Source: an uncultured Bacteroides sp.
Lineage (GTDB): Bacteria; Bacteroidota; Bacteroidia; Bacteroidales; Bacteroidaceae
DNA: 40,820 nucleotides
Assembly (NCBI GenBank): GCA_958453305.1
Contig: CAUDXH010000016.1
Coordinates: 1-40,820, forward strand
Direction of reading: 5' to 3'
Part shown: in pieces, positions 17,319 through 25,797 of the stretch
Position numbering within the stretch: position 1 is the stretch's first letter
How the letters are laid out: each line of letters starts with the position of its first letter
Made by a program: the position numbers and the translations under genes
Notes under the pieces: model-generated
What the model was told of the DNA's origin: nothing
Seen by the model: only the letters and a program-made list of their open reading frames with translations
Databases searched by the model: none

Positions 17319-18287
17319 TTAATCGTAAACATTTCCATGGTTGGCAGCCATTTCCACCATACGGTCATAATCATCGGCACTCAGGTCCATGAAGTAATAG
17401 TTGACCGGATTAACCACCTTTCCTTTCACATGCACCTCATAATGCAGGTGCGGACCCGTACTTTTCCCGGTACTTCCCACCTCTCCGATGACTTCTCCGC
17501 GTATCACCTTCTGTCCTCTTCTGACTTTAATCTTGCTAAGATGCGCATAGCGGGTTACATAACCAAATCCGTGGTCAACCGTAATACTGTTTCCATAAAG
17601 TCCGTCCCATCCGGCTTGTGTCACCTTTCCGTTTCCGGTTACGTAAACGGGAGTTCCGGTGTTGGCTGAAAAGTCCATTCCTTCGTGAAACTTTGCGGTT
17701 TTATAAATCGGGTCAATACGCATGCCATAACCCGATGCGGTTTTTTTCAGATTTTTGTTGGCTACAGGCTGGATGGCAGGAATAGACGCCAGCATTTCAT
17801 CGTGCTGCTTACACAGCTCTACCACCTCATCGAACGATTTCGACTGAATATATACCTGCCTTGCCAGCAAGTCCATTTTCTGTGTGGTATTTACTACCAG
17901 CTTGCTGTTTGCCATATCCATCCATTCCTCATATCGGTTTGTTTTGCCATAGCTGGCAGTACGCAGGGCATCTGTTACCGGGTTGGCTTGCATGATGACC
18001 CGATATAAGTTGTCGTCACGCTGCTGCAGGCGCTGCATTACATGCAGTGCCTCATCTAAGCGTCTGGAAAGAATATTATATTGCGCCTGCAAGCGAGAGT
18101 TTTCAGTCAGCAAGTCCTTTTCAGAAGGAGAACCAAAGATAAACAACAGCAGCAGAAAGCTGCCAGCTCCTATCCCGATACCGAAAGCCAGACTTCGCAG
18201 ATAGCTTAGCATTCGCTGCCGTATGGTAGGGTAGATTCGGTCGTAAGTACGTGTTTTGGGGTTATAAATATAATAGACTTTACGCAT
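17319..18287 (-). CDS. M23-family peptidoglycan endopeptidase, membrane-anchored
   Basis: Zinc metallopeptidase or a related scaffold acting on peptidoglycan cross-links in the periplasm. Seen in 322 residues: a cytoplasmic N terminus rich in Arg/Tyr, one TM segment (about 30-50, SLAFGIGIGAGSFLLLLFIF), a coiled-coil stretch (about 57-100), and a C-terminal LytM/M23 domain with HEGMDFSANTGTPVY (first His and Asp ligands), YAHLSKIKVRRGQKV, and GPHLHYEVHVKG (HxH motif). The metal ligands are complete, so it should be active. It is co-oriented with merR and divergent from alaS. Confidence 0.93.
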   Translation of the reverse strand: MRKVYYIYNPKTRTYDRIYPTIRQRMLSYLRSLAFGIGIGAGSFLLLLFIFGSPSEKDLLTENSRLQAQYNILSRRLDEALHVMQRLQQRDDNLYRVIMQANPVTDALRTASYGKTNRYEEWMDMANSKLVVNTTQKMDLLARQVYIQSKSFDEVVELCKQHDEMLASIPAIQPVANKNLKKTASGYGMRIDPIYKTAKFHEGMDFSANTGTPVYVTGNGKVTQAGWDGLYGNSITVDHGFGYVTRYAHLSKIKVRRGQKVIRGEVIGEVGSTGKSTGPHLHYEVHVKGKVVNPVNYYFMDLSADDYDRMVEMAANHGNVYD

Positions 18288-18338
18288 TCAAATCGGGTTT
18301 TGAAGTTTTTTAAGGTACAAATCTTCAATATTTTGCAC

Positions 18339-18368
18339 CAAATATACGGGCAAAAATAATAAAACCAA
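18339..18368 (-). promoter_or_regulatory. Promoter of the M23-merR unit
   Basis: On the minus strand, TTG (18366-18368) then a 19-bp spacer and TATATTTG (18339-18346), a full TAnnTTTG match. Its -33 element directly abuts the alaS -7 element. A second minus-strand -7 match lies at 18378-18385. Confidence 0.6.
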
Positions 18369-18369
18369 T

Positions 18370-18377
18370 TATCTTTG
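18370..18377 (+). promoter_or_regulatory. alaS promoter -7 element
   Basis: TATCTTTG, an exact TAnnTTTG match, 45 nt before the alaS start codon. A -33 element at the usual distance is not clear. Confidence 0.5.
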
Positions 18378-18421
18378 CAAATCTATTTTGCGAATATTAA
18401 CTACAAGAACTCTATAACAAT

Positions 18422-21040
18422 ATGTTGACAGCAAATGAAATTCGCGACTCATTCGTCAAGTTTTTTGAGTCGAAAGGACATCAGATAGTGCCTTCAGCAC
18501 CGATGGTTATTAAAGATGACCCTACTTTGATGTTTACCAATGCAGGTATGAACCAGTTTAAAGACATTATTTTGGGAAATCATCCTGCCAAATATAAACG
18601 TGTAACCGATTCACAGAAATGTTTGCGTGTAAGCGGTAAGCATAACGACTTGGAAGAAGTGGGCCATGATACCTATCATCACACCATGTTTGAAATGTTA
18701 GGCAACTGGTCGTTCGGCGATTACTTCAAGAAAGAAGCAATCAGCTGGGCATGGGAGTTTTTGGTAGATGTCTTGAAAATCGATCCGAAAAACCTGTATG
18801 CTACCGTATTTGAGGGAAGCCCTGAAGAAGGTTTGGAACGCGATAACGAAGCTGCTTCTTACTGGGAACAGTTCATGCCTGCCGACCATATCATCAACGG
18901 CAACAAGCATGATAACTTCTGGGAAATGGGTGATACCGGTCCTTGCGGTCCTTGTTCGGAAATCCACATCGACCTTCGTCCGGAAGAAGAACGTGCTAAA
19001 GTTCCCGGACGCGACTTGGTGAACCATGATCATCCGCAGGTGATTGAAATCTGGAACTTGGTGTTCATGCAGTATAACCGTAAGGCCGACGGCAGTCTGG
19101 AAGGACTTCCGGCAAAGGTGATTGATACCGGTATGGGATTTGAACGTTTGTGTATGGCTATGCAGGGCAAGCGTTCGAATTATGATACCGATGTGTTCCA
19201 GCCTATTATCAAGGTTATCGGTGACTTGGCAGGAGCAACTTACGGAAAGGATGAAAAGACCGATGTGGCAATGCGTGTAATAGCCGACCATATCCGTACC
19301 ATTTCTTTCTCTATTACTGACGGTCAGCTTCCTTCAAATGCGAAGGCAGGCTATGTGATTCGCCGTATTTTGCGCCGTGCCGTGCGCTATGCTTATACTT
19401 TCCTGAACCAGAAACAAGCCTTTATGTATAAGCTGGTTCCGGTATTGGTTGAAAATATGGGCGGTGCTTATCCCGAACTGAAAGCCCAGCAGGCTCTGAT
19501 TGAAAAAGTAATCAAGGAAGAAGAAGAATCATTCTTGCGTACGCTTGAAACAGGTATCCGCTTGCTGGATAAGACCATGAATGAAGTGAAGGCTGCCGGA
19601 AAGACTGAAATCAGCGGGGTAGATGCCTTTACGCTTTACGATACATTCGGTTTCCCCTTCGACTTGACCGAACTGATTCTCCGTGAGAACGGTCTGACTG
19701 CCGATGTGAAAGGATTCGAGGCTGAAATGCAGAAACAGAAACAGCGTGCGCGTAATGCTGCGGCAGTTGAAACAGGCGACTGGGTTACTTTGAAGGAAGG
19801 TGAAACCACTTTCGTGGGTTACGATTATACAGAATATGAAACCTCTATCCTCCGTTACCGTCAGGTAAAGCAGAAAAACCAGACGCTTTATCAGATTGTG
19901 TTGAGCGATACGCCGTTTTATGCAGAAAGCGGTGGTCAGGTAGGCGATACCGGTGTGTTGGTGAGCGAGTTTGAAACCATTGAGATTATCGATACGAAGA
20001 AAGAAAACAACTTGCCTATCCACCTTGCAAAAAAACTGCCTGAACATCTGGAAGCACCGATGATGGCATGTGTGGATACAGACAAGCGTGCAGCTTGTGC
20101 AGCCAACCACTCATGTACGCACTTGCTCGATGAGGCATTGCGACAGGTACTCGGTACGCACGTTGAACAGAAAGGTTCATTGGTTACTCCCGACTCTTTG
20201 CGCTTTGACTTCTCTCATTTCCAGAAAGTCACTCCGGAGCAGATTCGTGAAGTAGAACATCTGGTGAATGCCAAGATTCGTGAGAACGTGCCTTTGACTG
20301 AATACCGCAATCTGCCGATTGAAAAAGCACGTGAACTGGGAGCTATTGCCCTGTTCGGTGAAAAGTATGGCGATGAAGTGCGTGTCGTACAGTTTGGTTC
20401 ATCGGTTGAGTTCTGCGGAGGTACCCATGTTTCGGCTACCGGAAAGATTGGAATGGTGAAAATCATTTCAGAAAGCTCGGTTGCTGCAGGTATACGCCGT
20501 ATCGAAGCCGTTACCGGAGCCAAGGTAGAAGAAATGTTCGATGTGGTTCAAGATACCATCAACGATTTGAAAGCACTCTTCAACAATGCTCCCGACCTCA
20601 AGGTTGCCGTAGCTAAATACATCGATGAAAATGCAGGCTTGAAGAAGCAGGTTGAAGAGTTCATGAAAGAAAAAGAAGCTTCAGTTAAAAACAAGCTGAT
20701 TGAAAACGCAAAAGAAGTAAACGGGGTCAAGGTTATTAAAGCCGTACTTCCTATGCCGGCTGAGGCTGTAAAAAATATCGCCTTCCAGCTGAAAGGACAA
20801 TTCACAGAAAATCTCTTCGTTGTGATTGGAAGTGAATATGAAGGAAAGCCGTTGCTGACAGTCATGATGACCGAAGACCAGGTAAAAGCAGGCTTGAATG
20901 CCGGTCAGCTGGTGCGTGAAGCTGCGAAGTTGATTCAAGGCGGTGGCGGCGGTCAGCCTCATTTTGCTACTGCAGGCGGAAAGAATCCGGAAGGATTGAG
21001 AGCTGCAGTTGACAAGATTCTTGAACTGGCTGGTTTCTAA
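18422..21040 (+). CDS. alaS: Alanine-tRNA ligase
   Basis: Class II aminoacyl-tRNA synthetase that charges tRNA-Ala in the cytosol. Seen in 872 residues: the catalytic core starting at the N terminus with HQIVPSAPMVIKDDPTLMFT, motif 2 region YHHTMFEMLGNWSFGDYFK, and GDTGPCGPCSEIH; the editing domain with the zinc-binding NHSCTHLLDEAL (HxxxH near residue 563) and FCGGTHVSATG (near 664); and the C-terminal C-Ala domain ending in a GGGGQPHFATAGGK motif. Full length. It is a single-gene unit, with divergent M23 upstream and a terminator downstream. Confidence 0.98.
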   Translation: MLTANEIRDSFVKFFESKGHQIVPSAPMVIKDDPTLMFTNAGMNQFKDIILGNHPAKYKRVTDSQKCLRVSGKHNDLEEVGHDTYHHTMFEMLGNWSFGDYFKKEAISWAWEFLVDVLKIDPKNLYATVFEGSPEEGLERDNEAASYWEQFMPADHIINGNKHDNFWEMGDTGPCGPCSEIHIDLRPEEERAKVPGRDLVNHDHPQVIEIWNLVFMQYNRKADGSLEGLPAKVIDTGMGFERLCMAMQGKRSNYDTDVFQPIIKVIGDLAGATYGKDEKTDVAMRVIADHIRTISFSITDGQLPSNAKAGYVIRRILRRAVRYAYTFLNQKQAFMYKLVPVLVENMGGAYPELKAQQALIEKVIKEEEESFLRTLETGIRLLDKTMNEVKAAGKTEISGVDAFTLYDTFGFPFDLTELILRENGLTADVKGFEAEMQKQKQRARNAAAVETGDWVTLKEGETTFVGYDYTEYETSILRYRQVKQKNQTLYQIVLSDTPFYAESGGQVGDTGVLVSEFETIEIIDTKKENNLPIHLAKKLPEHLEAPMMACVDTDKRAACAANHSCTHLLDEALRQVLGTHVEQKGSLVTPDSLRFDFSHFQKVTPEQIREVEHLVNAKIRENVPLTEYRNLPIEKARELGAIALFGEKYGDEVRVVQFGSSVEFCGGTHVSATGKIGMVKIISESSVAAGIRRIEAVTGAKVEEMFDVVQDTINDLKALFNNAPDLKVAVAKYIDENAGLKKQVEEFMKEKEASVKNKLIENAKEVNGVKVIKAVLPMPAEAVKNIAFQLKGQFTENLFVVIGSEYEGKPLLTVMMTEDQVKAGLNAGQLVREAAKLIQGGGGGQPHFATAGGKNPEGLRAAVDKILELAGF

Positions 21041-21070
21041 TCAGACTTTAAATAAGGACTAAAACAGATT

Positions 21071-21121
21071 CCCCGGAAGAGGACAGGTTGCTTTACCTGC
21101 TCCTTTTCCGGGGATTTTTTT
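21071..21121 (+). terminator. Intrinsic terminator of alaS
   Basis: Stem arms CCCCGGAA (21071-21078) and TTCCGGGG (21106-21113), extended inward by AGGACAGGT with ACCTGCTCCT, followed by ATTTTTTT to 21121. Confidence 0.88.
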
Positions 21122-21135
21122 GTCCCGCAGAAACG

Positions 21136-21163
21136 TTTGGTCAAGTCGTTTTTTATACTTTTG
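21136..21163 (+). promoter_or_regulatory. Promoter of the TPR-HTH gene
   Basis: TACTTTTG at 21156-21163 matches TAnnTTTG. TTTG at 21136-21139 could be the -33 element but gives a 16-bp spacer, shorter than the usual 19-21. The start codon is at 21181. Confidence 0.45.
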
Positions 21164-21180
21164 CAAGAAATTAGTGGTTT

Positions 21181-23046
21181 ATGAAACAAACGGTATACAC
21201 ATATATAATATGCTCCATATTGACATTGGTGGGGTGCAGTAAGAGAAATATAGATAATAGCCCGCTTCCGGAACTGACTCGGGCAGAGTTCGTCATGTTC
21301 GACCATCCGGATAGTGCACTGCATATACTGGAGTCCATGCCGATGCCTTCAGCACGCTGGGAAAAGGAGAACCATGCGCTGTGGTGTCTGTTAACTTCAC
21401 AAGCAAAGGTAAAACTGATAATGAAAATTCCTTCTGACTCGCTTGTGAGAATAGCATATGATTATTATAATGCTACAGATAATGCTAGAAGAAAAGCTAT
21501 GGCTGCTCTCTATATGGGAAACATCAATTATAATTTAGGGAATATAGAAGAAGCATTGGGATATTATTTGGAAGGTAAAACGGAAATTGAGAAGACAGAA
21601 GATTATAAAACAGGCTATTTAATAATGTCCTCCTTAGGGAAATTATATTTATACCGCAACCTTTCAGATTATGCACTAGAATCTTGTACACAAGCATACA
21701 ATTATGCAGTGAAAGATTCAAATAAGCGGTATCAAATGGGAGGATTACAATATTTAGCTAGATGTTATTGTATATCAAATAAACTACCCCAAGCAATAGA
21801 ATCCTATCAACAATGCAGTGCTATAGCCATAGAACTTGGGCTTAAAAATACTGATTATTATTATGATATTCAGCATGAAATAGCTTTAGTGTATACAAAT
21901 AATCATGAAATTGAGAAATCGTTGAGTATTTTGCTATCTTTTCCAGTGGAATATCGTTCATTTTCATTAATTGGGAAGAATTATTTTTGTTTAGGTGAAT
22001 TAGATTCTACTTTCTATTATCTTAATAAAGCATTGGATACTGATAATATTTATACGAAAAAGACTATATATGAGTCTTTGTATAAATTGGGTGAGAATCC
22101 TAAATATCAACGATATCTAAAAATGTATTGTGATTCGTTGTTATTCTATAATGATTCTATTATGATATTAGATAAAGGAAAAGAGATTATTGCCTATAAA
22201 GAGAAATACGACCATCAGCGTCTCATCAACGAGCAGCAGCGTCTGAAACTGGAGAAGGCTGAAACTCAGTGCATCCTGATTGTCGTCACCCTCTGTCTGG
22301 CGATGCTGGTTGCCATTACGATATACCTCTATCAGAAGCGGCTCGTGCGCAAGGAGACCACCATACGCCGCCAGTCGGAACAGCTGCAGACCTACATGCT
22401 GCAGCTGCACGAAAACGAAAGCAGGCTGATGCAGAACCGGCAGTACATGCAGGAGCTGAAGACACAGCTTGCTGCTCACGAAGACGATGCAGACATACAC
22501 CGTGAACAGCAGGAGCAGATGGACAGGCTGGAGGCGGAGAACAGCAGCCTGCAGACCACCATCCTGAGCCTGCAGCAGCGCATCGGCGAATATTCCTCCC
22601 GCCTGAGCAATGCCCGCAAAGACATGGATCAACTGCGCAACCTCTCCGAAGAAGCCCTGCAGCTGAGGGAACGCGAACGCCAGCTGACCGACCGCTTGGT
22701 GGACCGCCATCCCCTGATGGCCGAACTGCAAAGCAGGAGCCGCACGCTGAGCGAAGAGGAATGGCAGGAGCTGGTTCAGCTGTGTGACGACACCTGGGAT
22801 GGTTTCACTGTCCGCCTGCAGCGGCTATGCCCTCAGCTTACAGATCAGGAGCTGCGCCTGTGCCTGCTTATTCGCTTGCGCCTGAGCAATGCTCAGCAGG
22901 CCGCCATCTTTGCCGTATCGCCTGCTTCCGTTTCACAGAAGAAGTTCCGTCTGAAAAAGCATCTGCAGGAGGCAGGTGCGATGCCTCTTTCCGCAGATAC
23001 CTCCCTCGACCGCTGGCTTTGCGAGTGCCGGTTAATGCAGATGTAG
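21181..23046 (+). CDS. Membrane-anchored TPR / coiled-coil / HTH regulator-like protein
   Basis: Likely signal-transducing regulator, 621 residues. Seen: N-terminal lipoprotein-type signal (TLVGC, Cys19), a TPR-rich region (about 60-330, for example ALYMGNINYNLGNIEEALGY and YLARCYCISNKLPQAIESYQ), one TM segment at about 362-384, a long coiled coil (about 385-510), and a C-terminal LuxR-like HTH with TDQELRLCLLIRLRLSNAQQ and AAIFAVSPASVSQKKFRLKK. The order suggests periplasmic sensing and cytoplasmic DNA binding. Base composition changes sharply near 22200: the sensor half is AT-rich, the coiled-coil/HTH half GC-rich. It precedes an OMP gene in the same orientation. Such TPR-HTH proteins occur in several copies in Bacteroides genomes; the target is unknown. 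Confidence 0.8.
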   Translation: MKQTVYTYIICSILTLVGCSKRNIDNSPLPELTRAEFVMFDHPDSALHILESMPMPSARWEKENHALWCLLTSQAKVKLIMKIPSDSLVRIAYDYYNATDNARRKAMAALYMGNINYNLGNIEEALGYYLEGKTEIEKTEDYKTGYLIMSSLGKLYLYRNLSDYALESCTQAYNYAVKDSNKRYQMGGLQYLARCYCISNKLPQAIESYQQCSAIAIELGLKNTDYYYDIQHEIALVYTNNHEIEKSLSILLSFPVEYRSFSLIGKNYFCLGELDSTFYYLNKALDTDNIYTKKTIYESLYKLGENPKYQRYLKMYCDSLLFYNDSIMILDKGKEIIAYKEKYDHQRLINEQQRLKLEKAETQCILIVVTLCLAMLVAITIYLYQKRLVRKETTIRRQSEQLQTYMLQLHENESRLMQNRQYMQELKTQLAAHEDDADIHREQQEQMDRLEAENSSLQTTILSLQQRIGEYSSRLSNARKDMDQLRNLSEEALQLRERERQLTDRLVDRHPLMAELQSRSRTLSEEEWQELVQLCDDTWDGFTVRLQRLCPQLTDQELRLCLLIRLRLSNAQQAAIFAVSPASVSQKKFRLKKHLQEAGAMPLSADTSLDRWLCECRLMQM

Positions 23047-23131
23047 AGAACGGATCAGCCCATAAAATCCGTATCGTGTTGTTTGACAGTCTGATACAAC
23101 CAATCACATAAAGAGAAAATGTAGAGGTGCT

Positions 23132-23166
23132 TTTGAAACGGTGCAAGGAAACAATCGCTAATTTTG
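23132..23166 (+). promoter_or_regulatory. Possible promoter of the OMP gene
   Basis: TAATTTTG at 23159-23166 is an exact TAnnTTTG match, with TTTG at 23132-23135 (23-bp spacer, slightly long). It suggests that the OMP gene has its own promoter, separate from the TPR-HTH gene, and argues against the longer reading frame that begins at 23164 inside this element. Confidence 0.5.
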
Positions 23167-23211
23167 TCAGCAGAAAAACGTAATTGTAACATGTTAAGAC
23201 AAAAACAATCG

Positions 23212-25533
23212 ATGAAAAAGTTCTATTTCCTGTTTTGCCTGCTGTTGGGATGGATGCCCTTCAGCAGCGTGTCCGCCCAGACCGTGAGCGGAAAGCTGGT
23301 GGATGAAACCGGCCAGCCGTTGCCCTTTGCCAATGTGGTACTGCTGTCACTGCCGGATTCGGCATTTGTGAGCGGTACAATCAGCGGCGAAGACGGTGCC
23401 TTTTCACTACAGACCACGGGAGAAAACCAAATAGTAAAAATATCCTCCATCGGATATAAGACCGTGTGTAAGCCGGTATCTCCGGAAAATATAGGGATTG
23501 TACAACTCGTGTCGGATGCACAGATGCTTGAAGAAGTGGTGGTAAAAGGTAATCTTCCTGTAACACGCATGAAAGGGGATGCCATGGTGACAAGTGTCGA
23601 GAACAGTGTATTGAGTAAAGTTGGCTCCGCCAATGATGTGCTGGCTAAAATACCGGGCATTACAAAAAAACAGGATGCTTTTGAAGTCTTCGGTAAAGGA
23701 ACTCCTCTTATATATATTAATGGTAGAAAACTGCATGATTTATCTGAACTGGAACAACTGGGGTCCGATGAAATCAAGAAAGTAGAGGTTATACGAAATC
23801 CCGGTTCAAGATACGATGCCACCGTAAAAGCGGTTGTCCGTATTCAAACCGTCAAGCGTCAGGGTGATGGTTTCGGATTCAGCTTGCGTTCCAGCTATTA
23901 TCAATCGAAGAATACCGACTTGGTAGAACAGGCAAATGTCAATTACCGTCATAATAATCTTGATATTTTCGGTTCTGTATATTACAACCAAATGGAAAGT
24001 TGGCAGGATTTCACTTTGCAACTGGAAGAGAGAGGTACAAAAGTTTGGAATCATGATATGAAAAGCTATGGCGAGTTTTATTCGAAGATGCTTAACGGTA
24101 ATATCGGGTTTAATTATCAGCTGAGTGACAATCATGCTTTCGGTATGAAATATAAGACAGGAAAGACCCTGAAGGAGGAGAATCCTCTCTCTAAAGAAAC
24201 CAATATAATTGTGGATAATGTATTTTATGATAATATAAAGGTAAGCAGTTGCGATTACTATCATTATGACCCCGACCATGAACTGAATGCATACTATAAC
24301 GGACAGTTCGGAGATGTGGCTCTTGATTTCAATGCCGATTATCTTCAGAATGGCAAGAGCAGTAATTCTGTATTTCAGGAAATCAGCCAGACTTCGGAGA
24401 ATCGTGATGTTCATTCTGTCAATAATGTAACGAATAGACTTGTAGCCGGAAAACTTACCTTGTCATTCCCGCTGGGCGGGGGAACCTTTGCCGTAGGCAG
24501 CGAAGCAACCTATACCCATAGAAACGATGACTATTTGAACGAGGAAAATTATGTGCCGGCTTCTTACAGCAAGATTGAGGAAATCAATGCTACCGGATAT
24601 GCGGAATATAACCGTAGTTTTCCGTGGGGTGACTGGTCGCTGGGGTTGAGATATGAACATGTAAAGTTTGATTATTATGAAGACGGAAAGCATATTGACG
24701 AGCAGAGCCGTACATTCGACAACTTTTTTCCGAACATCTCATTTTCAACACAGCTTGGGAAAGTACAGGCGCAGTTGAGCTATACGGCAAAAACTCAAAG
24801 ACCTTCTTACAGCGAGTTGAGTAACAATGTATTCTATTCTGACCGTTTTACTTTGCAGAAAGGTAATCCTACTCTTCGCCCTACCATCATACACGACCTT
24901 ACCCTCTCCGGTGCTTGGAGATTCCTTCAGATGTCATTGTCTTACTCTCAGACAAAGAACTGGATTCTTAACTGGGGAGAACTGGTAAATGAAGATGCTT
25001 CACTGACTATGCTAAGTCAGCGCAACTGGGATAAGTCCATTCCTATGTTTACTGCATTTTTGTCTGCTTCTCCTAAATTCGGATGTTGGTCACCGGCACT
25101 GAGTATTGGTTTGCAAAAGCAATGGCTCACTATCGTTTATTTTAAAGAGTCGAAAGCTTTGAACAATCCCATATTTACCGCTTCATTCAATAACTCTTGG
25201 GAATTACCGTTGGGATTTATGATTGGTCTTGATTCATATATACAGAGTGCTGGTGCTACACAGAATATTTATTCTGAAAAACCGACTGGATATGTGAATG
25301 TGTTGCTAAGAAAAAGCTTCTTGAATGATGCTCTAAGTGTTGACTTAAGGGGAAATGATATTTTTAATACAAACAAGATAAACTATCATCTATATAGCGG
25401 TGATTATTATTTGTTTCAAAAAAGTGTATGGGATAGGCGAGAGTTTGCGGTAACTGTGCGCTACAAGTTCAATGCCGCCAAGAGTAAATACAAAGGCACC
25501 GGAGCCGGAAGCGAGCAGAAGAGCCGTATGTAA
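23212..25533 (+). CDS. TonB-dependent-receptor-like outer-membrane beta-barrel protein (OMP_b-brl_3 type)
   Basis: Outer-membrane protein, 773 residues from the ATG at 23212. Seen: signal peptide (MKKFYFLFCLLLGWMPFSSV, cut near SAQ), a carboxypeptidase-regulatory-like domain (about 24-105, VSGKLVDETGQPLPFANVVL), a plug-like domain (about 110-220, NDVLAKIPGITKKQDAFEVF and LIYINGRKLHDLSEL), and an OMP_b-brl_3 barrel to the end. The C terminus, KGTGAGSEQKSRM, is typical of this family and is not the aromatic end of SusC proteins. There is no SusD partner. The first about 200 bp and the last about 60 bp are GC-rich and the middle is AT-rich. The substrate is unknown; the upstream TPR-HTH gene may regulate it. 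Confidence 0.85.
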   Translation: MKKFYFLFCLLLGWMPFSSVSAQTVSGKLVDETGQPLPFANVVLLSLPDSAFVSGTISGEDGAFSLQTTGENQIVKISSIGYKTVCKPVSPENIGIVQLVSDAQMLEEVVVKGNLPVTRMKGDAMVTSVENSVLSKVGSANDVLAKIPGITKKQDAFEVFGKGTPLIYINGRKLHDLSELEQLGSDEIKKVEVIRNPGSRYDATVKAVVRIQTVKRQGDGFGFSLRSSYYQSKNTDLVEQANVNYRHNNLDIFGSVYYNQMESWQDFTLQLEERGTKVWNHDMKSYGEFYSKMLNGNIGFNYQLSDNHAFGMKYKTGKTLKEENPLSKETNIIVDNVFYDNIKVSSCDYYHYDPDHELNAYYNGQFGDVALDFNADYLQNGKSSNSVFQEISQTSENRDVHSVNNVTNRLVAGKLTLSFPLGGGTFAVGSEATYTHRNDDYLNEENYVPASYSKIEEINATGYAEYNRSFPWGDWSLGLRYEHVKFDYYEDGKHIDEQSRTFDNFFPNISFSTQLGKVQAQLSYTAKTQRPSYSELSNNVFYSDRFTLQKGNPTLRPTIIHDLTLSGAWRFLQMSLSYSQTKNWILNWGELVNEDASLTMLSQRNWDKSIPMFTAFLSASPKFGCWSPALSIGLQKQWLTIVYFKESKALNNPIFTASFNNSWELPLGFMIGLDSYIQSAGATQNIYSEKPTGYVNVLLRKSFLNDALSVDLRGNDIFNTNKINYHLYSGDYYLFQKSVWDRREFAVTVRYKFNAAKSKYKGTGAGSEQKSRM

Positions 25534-25557
25534 CCGGGAAAACAGTTGTATAGAAGA

Positions 25558-25598
25558 CCAGTCTTTTGGTTGTGCTGACTATACCACCGGAAGACTGG
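25558..25598 (+). terminator. Hairpin after the OMP gene
   Basis: CCAGTCTT (25558-25565) pairs with AAGACTGG (25591-25598), but the loop is long and no T-tract follows. It is a possible terminator only. The rest of the 25534-25797 gap shows no gene and no clear promoter match for susC. Confidence 0.35.
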
Positions 25599-25797
25599 AC
25601 GGGCTTGTTTGTAGTCCCGATATGTAGAAAACCTCCCCAATGTGTAAATAAATTCCCCGATAAGTTGCGGAGAACGGAATAGGACTTGAATATTTATTCT
25701 TTATGAATCAAATGATTAACGTTTTGTAACATAAGGAATGTGGATTTGGACCGATATTGGAATGTATGTTTTCGAATAGTTAGAAAAATAAGAAAAC

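Noticed and set aside
22168..22731. 187-residue minus-strand frame inside the TPR-HTH gene
   Set aside because: It is the antisense of a coiled-coil region with repetitive Gln/Leu/Glu codons, which often stays open by chance.
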